Assembly: GCA_947463975.1 (NCBI GenBank)
Contig: CANHUW010000043.1
Location: 1-11,022, forward strand
DNA: 11,022 nt
Direction of reading: 5' to 3'
DNA from: Bacteroidota bacterium
GTDB lineage: Bacteria; Bacteroidota; Bacteroidia; Chitinophagales; Chitinophagaceae
A program made the position numbers and the translations under genes. A model generated the notes under the pieces. That model had not been told where the DNA came from, did no database searches, and was given only the letters and a program-made list of their open reading frames with translations. Position 1 is the stretch's first letter. Each line of letters begins with the position of its first letter. Below are positions 1 through 7,200 of the stretch, in pieces.

Positions 1-992
1 ACTTTAGTAGTATAGATATTATCTGATCTGTCTTTATCTCCACCACTAAAATATTCTCCTCTTCCAGGTTTAAAATTAGCTAACAATCTACCTTGAGAAG
101 TTCTTGTATAAGGAGAGCCCCAAGGATACATGGCATTTGATTTTGCATTTCCTCTTGCTGCATACTCCCACTCCGCCTCTGTCGGTAATCTATAAATGCC
201 ATCTATCTTGTATTCTGGTCTACCTTTCCTACCCAAATAATAATCACTATTATTGGTTCTCCAATTACAAAAAGCAACAGATTGTTTCCACGTAACACCC
301 ACTACAGGATAATCATTGTATGCTGGATGTGAAAAATATAATCTTGTTTGTGGCTCATTGTAAGAATAAGAAAAGTCTCTCATCCATACCAATGTATCAG
401 GATAAATTGCTTGGTTTTGAGTAACGATAAAATCACTTAATGATTTTTCTAAACCTTTAGATGATTTTGCAGCAGCTTTTAAATCTACATAAGAATAACG
501 ATAGATTAATTTATTAGGATCCAGATCGATTCTTCCTTGAATTCTATTGTCTGGACTTAACAATAATTCATTCAATCTTTCTAAGACCGCCCTACTATTC
601 ATATTGATTCTAGAAGCCCTATTCCAATCCACTCTTAAAGAATCTTCATCAGATTGATTGATACCTCCCTTGTAGATCGCCAAAAATTTCAAAGAATCAG
701 CAACATAATTTACAAATCTTCTATATTGCTCATTGGTAATTTCTGTCTTATCCATCCAAAAACTATTAATAGAAACTAGTTTTTTTCTATTCACCATAGA
801 TAAATCCACTTGCTCATCACTTGGCCCCATATAAAATGAACCCGCTGGAATTTCAGTAGTATATTTATCAGATGAGAATCTTGGTCTAGGAGAACGACCA
901 GGCCTTTGTGACATTAAGCCCAATGCTACCAAAACTGTCATTAGCATAAAAACAGGAAATCCAATTTTAATATTTATTCTTTGCTTGCTCAT
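1..992 (-). CDS. gldK: GldK/PorK-type gliding motility and type IX secretion protein (partial, 3' end beyond left edge)
   Basis: The reverse strand reads open from an ATG at 992-990 to the window edge, giving 330 residues; the C-terminal part lies outside. The protein has the formylglycine-generating-enzyme (SUMF1) fold seen in GldK and GldJ. Visible landmarks are IPAGSFYMG (about residues 48-56), a DKTEITNEQYRRF stretch (about 81-93), a PDTLVWMRDFSYSYNEP stretch, YPVVGVTWKQ and RLPTEAEWEYAARG. The middle region with YPDT and DFxYSYNEP is typical of GldK rather than GldJ. In known systems GldK is a lipoprotein that forms a periplasmic ring with GldN under the outer membrane, as part of the type IX secretion machine. 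The N-terminus has a basic start and a hydrophobic stretch (about residues 11-27), but no cysteine follows it, so the expected lipobox is missing. gldL, gldM and gldN would be expected just beyond the left edge; this cannot be checked here. Confidence 0.87.
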   Translation of the reverse strand, partial: MSKQRINIKIGFPVFMLMTVLVALGLMSQRPGRSPRPRFSSDKYTTEIPAGSFYMGPSDEQVDLSMVNRKKLVSINSFWMDKTEITNEQYRRFVNYVADSLKFLAIYKGGINQSDEDSLRVDWNRASRINMNSRAVLERLNELLLSPDNRIQGRIDLDPNKLIYRYSYVDLKAAAKSSKGLEKSLSDFIVTQNQAIYPDTLVWMRDFSYSYNEPQTRLYFSHPAYNDYPVVGVTWKQSVAFCNWRTNNSDYYLGRKGRPEYKIDGIYRLPTEAEWEYAARGNAKSNAMYPWGSPYTRTSQGRLLANFKPGRGEYFSGGDKDRSDNIYTTK

Positions 993-1108
993 ATCAATAT
1001 TTTAACCTGTGTGAACAGATCTGTATTAAAACGTTTTTTTTTCAATTTTATTACTAAACTCTTTGATTCTCAATAGAATTAGGTTGCGCAATTTAACCAA
1101 ACTAAATG
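993..1108 (-). promoter_or_regulatory. Gap upstream of gldK with a weak candidate promoter
   Basis: This 116-base gap separates the DUF255 gene from gldK and is much longer than the 10-15 base gaps upstream, so gldK may have its own promoter. On the minus strand TAAAATTG (1050-1043) matches the Bacteroidota -7 element TAnnTTTG with one mismatch. An ATTG (1074-1071), one mismatch from the -33 element TTTG, lies 20 bases upstream of it. Transcription would start near 1036, leaving a leader of about 44 bases that contains the palindrome ACAGATCTGT. No intrinsic terminator for the upstream genes is visible: the only hairpin (around 1065-1080) is short and has no T run after it on the minus strand. 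Read-through from the DUF255 gene is therefore possible. Confidence 0.3.
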
Positions 1109-3127
1109 TTAGATAATTGCTAAAATACCTTCTAGGTGATCTGTGGGAATAGAACAGGTTTTATTTTTACATATAAAATACTGATTATCAACAGATTTTT
1201 TACCTATGGAGAGTGGGAATGTTGTTTCCTCTTGCTGTAACCAAAGGGGTAATATATGCGGTAAGAATTTTTCTAAAATAGGTGTTAACTTTTTGTTTAC
1301 CTCGTTTCCAATTCCTACTACCTCGGTTAACCCATAGGCCAATTGAAAAAAACTTTGCGCCCAATAGCCAAAAGAACTTGGATATTGGATCATCATATGG
1401 TGCATGGAAGCCAACATTTTTTGAGCTTGTTCAACCCAATCCGGTTCATCAAAAATACTTCCAAGGTATATTAAGCTTGTACAAATCATTGCATTACTAC
1501 TTGGGGTTGCTCCATCATAACTATCCTTTTTACGAATAATGCCATCCAATTGTTCATCACTTGTGAAATAAAAGAAGACCCCTTCTTCATCTATAAAATG
1601 TAATTGAACATATTGCATCCATTGTTTTGCCTGAAGAAGATAGGTAGTATTTCCAGTTGCTTTATGCAATTCGATCAACGCCTGTATCAATGTTGAATAA
1701 TCTTCCAAAAAGCCCATTGATTTTGGATGTCCATTGGTATAACTATGAAAAAGAAAGCCCTCTTTGGATTGCATATGATTACATAACCAATGTATATTTT
1801 TTTCTGCTCTTTCTATAATGGATATATCAGCATTTATTGCATAAGCTTTACATAAAGCAATTATCATTAAACAGTTCCAAGAAAGTAAAATCTTGTTGTC
1901 TGTGCTAGGGCGAATTCTTTTGGCCCTATGTATAATTAATATTTTTTTGGCTTCCACTAATTCCTCCTTCCAAGCATCTTCAATCAATCCAGTTGTCCAT
2001 ACAATGTTGGTGTGTTCCCAATTACCCTCCTGCTTGATTTGAAAGTATTCGCAAAAAGGTTTAAATAATTTTTCAGGCAATAGCGCTTGTAACTCTTGAT
2101 AGGACCAGGTATAGTATTTCCCTTCTACCCCTTCACTATCTGCATCTATTGCTGCATAAAAAAGGCCATTTGAATCGGACAATTCCCTATAAACAAATTG
2201 CACAGTTTCTTCGATCACTTTTTTATACACTTTTTTTTCAGTGATTTGATAGGCTTCAGATAAAACTGTAATGAAGAGTGCATTATCATACAACATCTTT
2301 TCAAAATGCGGCGCCTGCCATTGCGCATCAGTACTATATCTTGCAAATCCACCACCGACATGATCATACAATCCACCTTGAATCATTTTATCCAAACTTC
2401 TTACTGCATGCACAATTGAAGATTGATCTTTATGTGCAAAATAATTTCTTAATAGAACCTGGATAGAAAAAGTTTGAGGAAATTTTGGTGCAACACCAAA
2501 TCCGCCCCATTGCGTATCGGCGTTTTGTAAAATTCTTTGAGTCATCAAGTCAAATTCTTCTAAACTTGGATAAGTTATTGACTGATCGTTGGCAATTTTT
2601 TCTTTGATATTTGTTTGAACCAAATGATTGGTTAAGTTGTTCGCCTGCTCTATTAATTTTTCTTTATTGATTTGAAAAGCTTCATGAACACCTTTTAAAA
2701 CGTCCATCCAAGAAGCTCTTTGAGGTATAGTCTTGGGCGGAAAATAGGTACCCCCATAAAATGGCTTACCATTGGGCAATAAAAAAATATTCAAAGGCCA
2801 TCCACCTGAACCTGTCATAGCTTGCAATGCATCCATGTAAATTTGATCTACATCAGGTCGTTCTTCTCTATCCACTTTTACATTGACAAAATGAGCATTC
2901 ATATAATGAGCCACTTCTTCATTTTCAAAACTTTCCCTTTCCATTACATGACACCAATGGCAAGCTGCATAGCCAATACTCAATAAAATGGGCTTATTAT
3001 TAGCTTGTGCTTGTTCGAAAATGGAAGGTGACCATGCTATCCAATTCACTGGATTATGAGCATGTTGTAATAAATAAGGACTTTGCTCATGAATGAGCGC
3101 ATTCGTGAATGTAGTATTAGCACTCAT
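1109..3127 (-). CDS. DUF255/YyaL-type thioredoxin-domain protein
   Basis: This is a 672-residue protein of the YyaL/SPATA20 family, close to the usual length of about 680. The N-terminal third is a thioredoxin-like domain: HEQSPYLLQHAHNPVNW near the start, then GYAACHWCHVMERESF with a CxxC pair (Cys56 and Cys59), VNVKVDREERPDVD (about 81-94) and a GSGGWPLNIFLLP stretch. The rest is an alpha-barrel region resembling N-acylglucosamine 2-epimerases, with family motifs GGLYDHVGGGFARY, APHFEKMLYDNA and AIDADSEGVEGKYY. The biochemical role of the family is not established; a redox or sugar-related function is only inferred. The reading frame opens nine bases earlier at a TTG (3136), but the ATG at 3127 is preferred because it lies just before the conserved region. 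It follows hemD by 10 bases and is probably co-transcribed with it. No damage or missing motif is seen. Confidence 0.92.
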   Translation of the reverse strand: MSANTTFTNALIHEQSPYLLQHAHNPVNWIAWSPSIFEQAQANNKPILLSIGYAACHWCHVMERESFENEEVAHYMNAHFVNVKVDREERPDVDQIYMDALQAMTGSGGWPLNIFLLPNGKPFYGGTYFPPKTIPQRASWMDVLKGVHEAFQINKEKLIEQANNLTNHLVQTNIKEKIANDQSITYPSLEEFDLMTQRILQNADTQWGGFGVAPKFPQTFSIQVLLRNYFAHKDQSSIVHAVRSLDKMIQGGLYDHVGGGFARYSTDAQWQAPHFEKMLYDNALFITVLSEAYQITEKKVYKKVIEETVQFVYRELSDSNGLFYAAIDADSEGVEGKYYTWSYQELQALLPEKLFKPFCEYFQIKQEGNWEHTNIVWTTGLIEDAWKEELVEAKKILIIHRAKRIRPSTDNKILLSWNCLMIIALCKAYAINADISIIERAEKNIHWLCNHMQSKEGFLFHSYTNGHPKSMGFLEDYSTLIQALIELHKATGNTTYLLQAKQWMQYVQLHFIDEEGVFFYFTSDEQLDGIIRKKDSYDGATPSSNAMICTSLIYLGSIFDEPDWVEQAQKMLASMHHMMIQYPSSFGYWAQSFFQLAYGLTEVVGIGNEVNKKLTPILEKFLPHILPLWLQQEETTFPLSIGKKSVDNQYFICKNKTCSIPTDHLEGILAII

Positions 3128-3137
3128 ATGGTGCAAT

Positions 3138-3899
3138 TTACTTCTTTTTAGTCTGCTGTGCTAAGAATTGGTCTAACCCAGCCACCATGCTTGGTGTTTG
3201 GGGACTAGGTACTTGAATATGTAAAGTAAGGCCAGCATCTGCAACCGCTTTACAAGTATTAGAGCCAAATGCACCAATAATGGTACCATTTTGTTTAAAA
3301 GCTGGTTCATTATCTAGGAAGCTTTTCAAACCACTAGGTGTGAATAAGCAAATAGCGTCAAATTTATGCTCTTTTAAAAGGGGCTTAATATCTGTACTCT
3401 CTGATTTATACATATAGCCTAATTCAAATGTACATCCGTGATCTTTCAACCAGTTCACAATCTCGTTATCTTGTTGATTTTCACTACAAACATACAAGAA
3501 CCTTTCATTTGCTTTATGTTTATTTAAAACATCAAATAACTTTTTATTAGTACCATCTGAACCGAAAAATACTTTACGCTTTCGATACATAATAAATTTC
3601 TGAAGGTACAACGCTACTGATTCAGTAATACAAAAATATTTTGTGTCTTGATTGATATTAACTTTTAATTCATCACAGGTTCTGAAAAAATGATCAATTG
3701 CATTTTTACTTGTGAAAATAACAGCAGTGTATTCTGTAATATCAATTTTTGTTTTTCTAAAATCTTTTGCAGGAATAGCAACCAATTGAATTAATGGCTG
3801 AAAAAACAATGATACATTGTACTTGCGTTCCAAATCAAAATAAGGAGATTTTTCACTCTCTGGTTTAGCCTGAGAAATAAGAATTTTTTTGATAGCCAT
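3138..3899 (-). CDS. hemD: Uroporphyrinogen-III synthase
   Basis: HemD closes and rearranges hydroxymethylbilane to uroporphyrinogen III, the cytoplasmic branch-point step of heme and sirohaem synthesis. The 253 residues fit the family length. HemD proteins share little sequence, and the call rests on the typical two-domain pattern: AVIFTSKNAIDHFF (about 59-72), DAICLFTPSGLKSF (about 181-194) and a C-terminal IIGAFGSNTCKAVADAGL stretch followed by PSPQTPSMVAGL (about 231-242). A GTG two codons upstream (3905) also opens the frame, but the ATG at 3899 is chosen because a GGAAAG ribosome-binding-like sequence (3910-3905) precedes it at a suitable distance. It starts 15 bases after the DUF4271 gene and ends 10 bases before the DUF255 gene, which suggests one transcript. 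No other heme synthesis enzyme is adjacent, although hemW lies across the divergent promoter. A lysine-rich tail ends the protein. Confidence 0.83.
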   Translation of the reverse strand: MAIKKILISQAKPESEKSPYFDLERKYNVSLFFQPLIQLVAIPAKDFRKTKIDITEYTAVIFTSKNAIDHFFRTCDELKVNINQDTKYFCITESVALYLQKFIMYRKRKVFFGSDGTNKKLFDVLNKHKANERFLYVCSENQQDNEIVNWLKDHGCTFELGYMYKSESTDIKPLLKEHKFDAICLFTPSGLKSFLDNEPAFKQNGTIIGAFGSNTCKAVADAGLTLHIQVPSPQTPSMVAGLDQFLAQQTKKK

Positions 3900-3914
3900 T
3901 TTCACTTTCCAGTT

Positions 3915-4934
3915 TTAATAAGTACCCCCGAAATACTGTACAACTAGTTTATACAAAATCAAGATGGGCACTATTTCGAAAGCACAAAGGTAAAGAAAAA
4001 AATGGAAGGAAGATATATGTAATTTATTCCTAACAGTTGTTATAGAAAATAGGTACCTGTACAGTATGAGAAGTACTGCCAAAACGGCGCTTCCGAAAAT
4101 GGCAAAATCGTAAAAATAGGGCTTAGCAAATGCCAATATAAGGATGAAAGGAATGAGTAAAATACCTAGGACTTTATTGATCATAAAGATCACAAAAACA
4201 TAGGTTTGTACCAGTTCCATGGTGTTAAAAATATACCCTGCTAAAAGTAAAAAAAGGTATTTACCAATATACAATATGGCAAAGAATAAACAAATATATC
4301 CATATACTTCCCAAAAAGATAGTGGTAATAAATGCTTGTTAAATATGAACAGAGTAGCCATTAAAGAAAAACTCAAAACGAATCCAATATTCATTAATAA
4401 GGAGGCTAAATTATTTTGTAATAATTGTTCCCTATTTTGAAGCATCCTTAAAGAAGACTGATTGAATTGATTAAAAAGTTTAGGGAAATATTGTGGATAT
4501 ACATTATGTATAAAAGCAAATAAAAACAATAAGCCAAAAATGCTATAAAATAAAAAATCTTTATCTGGCAAAGAGAATCTTTGTTCAATTCTGAAAATAA
4601 CTGGAGCATTCTTGGACTTAGTCACTAGTTCATTATACAACTTGAAAGCGTTTTTATGTTGCGCATAATAGGCTTTATAGTCTTTTAAAGGATTGTAGTT
4701 GGAATCAATAGAAGAACCATGTAAAAAACTAAAATGATTCGCGTCTGCTAATTGAAACGATTTGGGGATTACTGGAACATATTGAATCATCAAAGTGTCT
4801 TTTTTTACCGCAGAGTCCAATAAAAATAATGCACTATCCACTTTTCTCGAAATACTATCCACTTGGGTAAAGGAACTCAATACCAAAACCCCTATTAGAA
4901 CGTATATTAATTTTTGAATAGTTGAAAACATCAT
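3915..4934 (-). CDS. DUF4271-type integral membrane protein of unknown function
   Basis: The 339-residue protein starts with a hydrophobic signal-like segment (about residues 8-22), followed by a hydrophilic region of roughly 100 residues that is presumably outside the cytoplasm. About six membrane helices follow: near 126-146, 175-197, 206-232, 243-268, 274-293 and 308-333. The architecture and the Bacteroidota context match DUF4271 proteins, whose function is not known; that assignment is from memory of the family pattern and is moderately secure. A second ATG directly follows the first (MM), so the start could be three bases later. It is the first gene of the probable DUF4271-hemD-DUF255 operon and is transcribed divergently from hemW. 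The company of two tetrapyrrole genes hints at a link to heme or to the cell envelope, but the protein itself shows no heme-binding motif I can identify. Confidence 0.72.
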   Translation of the reverse strand: MMFSTIQKLIYVLIGVLVLSSFTQVDSISRKVDSALFLLDSAVKKDTLMIQYVPVIPKSFQLADANHFSFLHGSSIDSNYNPLKDYKAYYAQHKNAFKLYNELVTKSKNAPVIFRIEQRFSLPDKDFLFYSIFGLLFLFAFIHNVYPQYFPKLFNQFNQSSLRMLQNREQLLQNNLASLLMNIGFVLSFSLMATLFIFNKHLLPLSFWEVYGYICLFFAILYIGKYLFLLLAGYIFNTMELVQTYVFVIFMINKVLGILLIPFILILAFAKPYFYDFAIFGSAVLAVLLILYRYLFSITTVRNKLHISSFHFFLYLCAFEIVPILILYKLVVQYFGGTY

Positions 4935-5000
4935 TGCAAAAATAAGTATACTAGATCAGAATTAGTAACTAATGACTAGCTTTGTGGTTTAATTATACGC
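4935..5000. promoter_or_regulatory. Divergent promoter region between the DUF4271 gene and hemW, with dyad
   Basis: These 66 bases must drive both directions. On the plus strand TAGCTTTG (4977-4984) is an exact match to the Bacteroidota -7 element TAnnTTTG and lies 16 bases before the hemW ATG, so the leader would be about ten bases. No good TTTG is found at the -33 position. Just upstream, ATTAGTAACTAAT (4961-4973) is a perfect inverted repeat with arms of six and one central base. It is flanked by outer CTAG copies (4951-4954 and 4976-4979), making a looser, larger dyad. Such a site between the two promoter elements could be an operator. On the minus strand only a TATTTTTG close to the start codon is seen, too close to be a normal promoter. 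Confidence 0.4.
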
Positions 5001-6143
5001 ATGGCAGGAATTTACATACATATACCCTTTTGTAAAAAAGCTTGTCACTATTGTAATTTTCATTTTAGTACACAGACCAATAATATTGACGGGTTCATTG
5101 AGGCATTATTGATTGAAATAGATCTTAGAAAAGACTATTTACCGTCTCCAATTCAATCGATTTACTTAGGTGGAGGTACACCTTCATTGTTATCATTTAG
5201 CCAACTTAAAACCATTGTAGATGCTATAAGAAGGCAATTTGTTTTAAAAGATTTTATTGAATTTACATTGGAAGCCAACCCAGATGATATTACTGATGAG
5301 CAACTTCAATACTGGAAACAATTGGGGATCAATAGACTTAGTATTGGTATACAAAGTTTTCAAAACGACGCTTTAAAATGGATGAACCGAGCTCATGAAG
5401 TAGGACAATCATATAAAGCAATAGAATCCGCACAGAAAGCAGGATTTGAAAATATCAGTATTGATTTAATTTACGGCACACCTCATTATACTAGAGCGCA
5501 TTTAGAAGCAGATTTGAATATTATAAAAACATACGCTATTCCACATGTTTCTTGTTATGCACTCACAGTAGAAGAAAAAACAGCATTACACTCCATGATT
5601 CAGAAAGGGCAAATGGAGAATGTCGTTAGTGAAGAACAGGCAGCACATTTTGACATCATAGTTGACTTTTTAAACCAACAGGGATTCGAACACTACGAGA
5701 TCTCTAATTTTTCGAAACCAGGTTATAGAAGTCAACACAATAGTAGCTATTGGAAGGGCGCTCATTATATAGGACTAGGACCTTCCGCACATTCCTACAA
5801 TGGAACAACTAGACAATGGAACATTGCCAATAATGCATTGTATATTCAATCCTTAAAAAAGGGTGCAATCAATTTTGAGATCGAATCACTCGAGCTTCGC
5901 ACTCAATACAACGAATACATGATGATCTCTTTAAGATGTATGGAAGGATTTAATCTTAACTTAATTGAATCAAAATATGGAGAAGCCTATCTTCATCATA
6001 CCAATAATATAATTGCCCAATTAGCTACTCAACATGTACTTAGTAAAACCAGTGAGGGCTTTTGCTTATCAAAATCTGCAAAGTTTTTAGCAGACGGGAT
6101 CGCTTCAGAATTCTTTATAGTAGGGTCTTCTCCATCTCTTTAA
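5001..6143 (+). CDS. hemW: HemW-type radical SAM heme chaperone
   Basis: This is a 380-residue radical SAM protein of normal HemW length. The iron-sulfur cluster motif CX3CX2C is at Cys11, Cys15 and Cys18, followed by Asn-Phe; HemN coproporphyrinogen dehydrogenases have a fourth cysteine here (CXC), so HemW is favoured. Further motifs are YIHIPFC at the N-terminus, GGGTP (57-61), EANPDD (91-96), a RLSIGIQSF stretch ending at 120, DLIYGTPH (155-162), HYEISNFSKPG (231-241) and GLGPSAHSY (258-266). HemW binds heme and is thought to deliver it to respiratory proteins; many genomes mislabel it as HemN. The ATG sits directly at the conserved MAGIYIHIPF start, so the start is secure. No Shine-Dalgarno sequence is visible, as is common in Bacteroidota. 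It is the only plus-strand gene of the window, and its last 29 bases overlap the end of gpsA. Confidence 0.93.
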   Translation: MAGIYIHIPFCKKACHYCNFHFSTQTNNIDGFIEALLIEIDLRKDYLPSPIQSIYLGGGTPSLLSFSQLKTIVDAIRRQFVLKDFIEFTLEANPDDITDEQLQYWKQLGINRLSIGIQSFQNDALKWMNRAHEVGQSYKAIESAQKAGFENISIDLIYGTPHYTRAHLEADLNIIKTYAIPHVSCYALTVEEKTALHSMIQKGQMENVVSEEQAAHFDIIVDFLNQQGFEHYEISNFSKPGYRSQHNSSYWKGAHYIGLGPSAHSYNGTTRQWNIANNALYIQSLKKGAINFEIESLELRTQYNEYMMISLRCMEGFNLNLIESKYGEAYLHHTNNIIAQLATQHVLSKTSEGFCLSKSAKFLADGIASEFFIVGSSPSL

Positions 6144-7128
6144 ATGTATTCATTGGAGATGCCCCTTCCCATAAAATAGCATACACTGCTCTAATTATAG
6201 GAATTTCCATTTTTAATTCTTTATTAATAGTCATTATACATTTACTAGCATTATACCCTTCTGCCACCATATTTAATTCTAATTCAGCAGCTCTTACAGA
6301 ATAGCCTTTGCCTATCATGTTACCAAAGGTTCTATTTCTACTATGTAAAGAATAACAAGTCACTAATAGATCGCCTAAATAAACAGAGGCATTATAGTTT
6401 ACTCCTTTACATGCATTCCCCTCTTTATGCTTAATAGCAGCAAGTAACAACTGCATTTCATTGGCGCAATTAGCTATGTAAACACTTAAAAAATTATCCC
6501 CATACTCTAAGCCATGGGCAATACCAGCTCCCAATGCATAAATATTTTTTACTACACCTGCATATTGTACCCCAACAACATCTGAATTGACCACTGTGTT
6601 GATATATTCAGACTCAAAACATGTAGCAATCTGTTCAGTAAATGTTTGATCCAATCCCGAGAAAGTTAAATAAGATAATTGTTCTGCAGCAACTTCTTCT
6701 GCGTGGCTTGGGCCTAAAAGTGTAAAATAATTTTCTAAAGGAAAATGATACACTTTTTCCAAATATTGATGCAATAGAATATTATGAATAGGTAATACAC
6801 CCTTAATGGCAGAAACAATTTTTTTACCTTCCAAATGCTTTGCTTCTACTTTCTCTAAACATGAAACAATATGAATGGATGGTACTGCAACAATGATCAC
6901 ATCAGAAGCAGCAATAACTTCTAAAATTTCAGATGAAAACTGAATAGCTGAAACATCAAAATAAGCATTCCTTAAATAATGAGGATTGTGGTGTCGTTTT
7001 TTAAAATAGTCAATATTGGCTTGTTGACGAACCCACCAAGCAATATGATTGCCATTGTCAACAGCTATTTTCGCAATTGCAGTAGCCCAACTTCCACTAC
7101 CAACAATGCCTATTTTTAATGGTTGCAT
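6115..7128 (-). CDS. gpsA: Glycerol-3-phosphate dehydrogenase [NAD(P)+]
   Basis: GpsA reduces dihydroxyacetone phosphate to sn-glycerol 3-phosphate, the backbone precursor for phospholipids, in the cytoplasm. The 337-residue length is normal. The N-terminal Rossmann motif is GIVGSGSWATAIAK (7-20). It is followed by VAVPS (80-84), AIKG (107-110) with the conserved lysine 109, LGPSHAEEVA (138-147), and YAGVVKNIYALGAGIAHG (189-206), whose Lys194 is the expected catalytic lysine. The substrate-side signature YLGDLLVTCYSLHSRN (250-265) and AAELELNMVAEGYNASK (280-296) complete the domain. The ATG at 7128-7126 is directly before the Rossmann fold and is secure. The gene lies downstream of the adaptor gene, but a strong terminator separates them, so it must have its own promoter. 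Its 3' end converges on hemW with a 29-base coding overlap. Confidence 0.95.
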   Translation of the reverse strand: MQPLKIGIVGSGSWATAIAKIAVDNGNHIAWWVRQQANIDYFKKRHHNPHYLRNAYFDVSAIQFSSEILEVIAASDVIIVAVPSIHIVSCLEKVEAKHLEGKKIVSAIKGVLPIHNILLHQYLEKVYHFPLENYFTLLGPSHAEEVAAEQLSYLTFSGLDQTFTEQIATCFESEYINTVVNSDVVGVQYAGVVKNIYALGAGIAHGLEYGDNFLSVYIANCANEMQLLLAAIKHKEGNACKGVNYNASVYLGDLLVTCYSLHSRNRTFGNMIGKGYSVRAAELELNMVAEGYNASKCIMTINKELKMEIPIIRAVYAILWEGASPMNTFKEMEKTLL

Positions 7129-7151
7129 AACTCAAAGGTACGAAAAGACAT
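7129..7151 (-). promoter_or_regulatory. Candidate -7 promoter element directly in front of gpsA
   Basis: On the minus strand TACCTTTG (7140-7133) exactly matches the Bacteroidota -7 consensus TAnnTTTG, and only four bases separate it from the gpsA ATG. Transcription would start at or next to the start codon, giving a nearly leaderless message. No TTTG is found at the -33 distance, where the terminator stem lies, so this could be a chance match. A promoter is needed somewhere in this 23-base gap or within the preceding gene. Confidence 0.28.
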
Positions 7152-7188
7152 AAAAAAAGGGCGACTCATTTTGAGCCGCCCTTTTTTT
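7152..7188 (-). terminator. Intrinsic terminator after the TolC-adaptor pair
   Basis: A hairpin with arms GGGCGACTCA (7159-7168) and TGAGCCGCCC (7172-7181) has a three-base TTT loop and one A/C mismatch. Runs of seven A (7152-7158) and seven T (7182-7188) flank it and extend the pairing. Read on the minus strand, the stem is followed by seven T and lies 12 bases after the stop codon of the adaptor gene. It would work in both directions, but no plus-strand gene ends here. It isolates gpsA from the upstream operon. Confidence 0.9.
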
Positions 7189-7200
7189 AGATAAATTTGA

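Noticed and set aside
104..295. Short open frame on the plus strand
   Set aside because: It lies fully inside gldK on the other strand, has low-complexity composition and shows no recognisable protein.
1..992. A sulfatase-activating formylglycine-generating enzyme
   Set aside because: The SUMF1 fold is present, but the GldK-specific middle region (YPDT, DFSYSYNEP) identifies the secretion protein, and no sulfatase gene is nearby.
1064..1080. Hairpin GATTCT/AGAATT as a terminator after the DUF255 gene
   Set aside because: The stem is only six pairs including a G-T, and no T run follows it on the minus strand.
1282..2466. Two short plus-strand open frames (1282-1539 and 2278-2466)
   Set aside because: Both are antisense to the well-supported DUF255 gene and look like shadows of its codon use.
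3128..3136. TTG start for the DUF255 protein
   Set aside because: An ATG three codons later precedes the conserved region, and a TTG start would leave only one base after the hemD stop codon.
4219..4440. Plus-strand open frame of 73 codons
   Set aside because: It lies inside the DUF4271 gene, is Lys/Asn rich, and has no supporting signal.
4937..4944. TATTTTTG on the minus strand as a promoter for the DUF4271 gene
   Set aside because: It is only two bases from the start codon and has no -33 partner, so it is more likely a chance AT-rich match.
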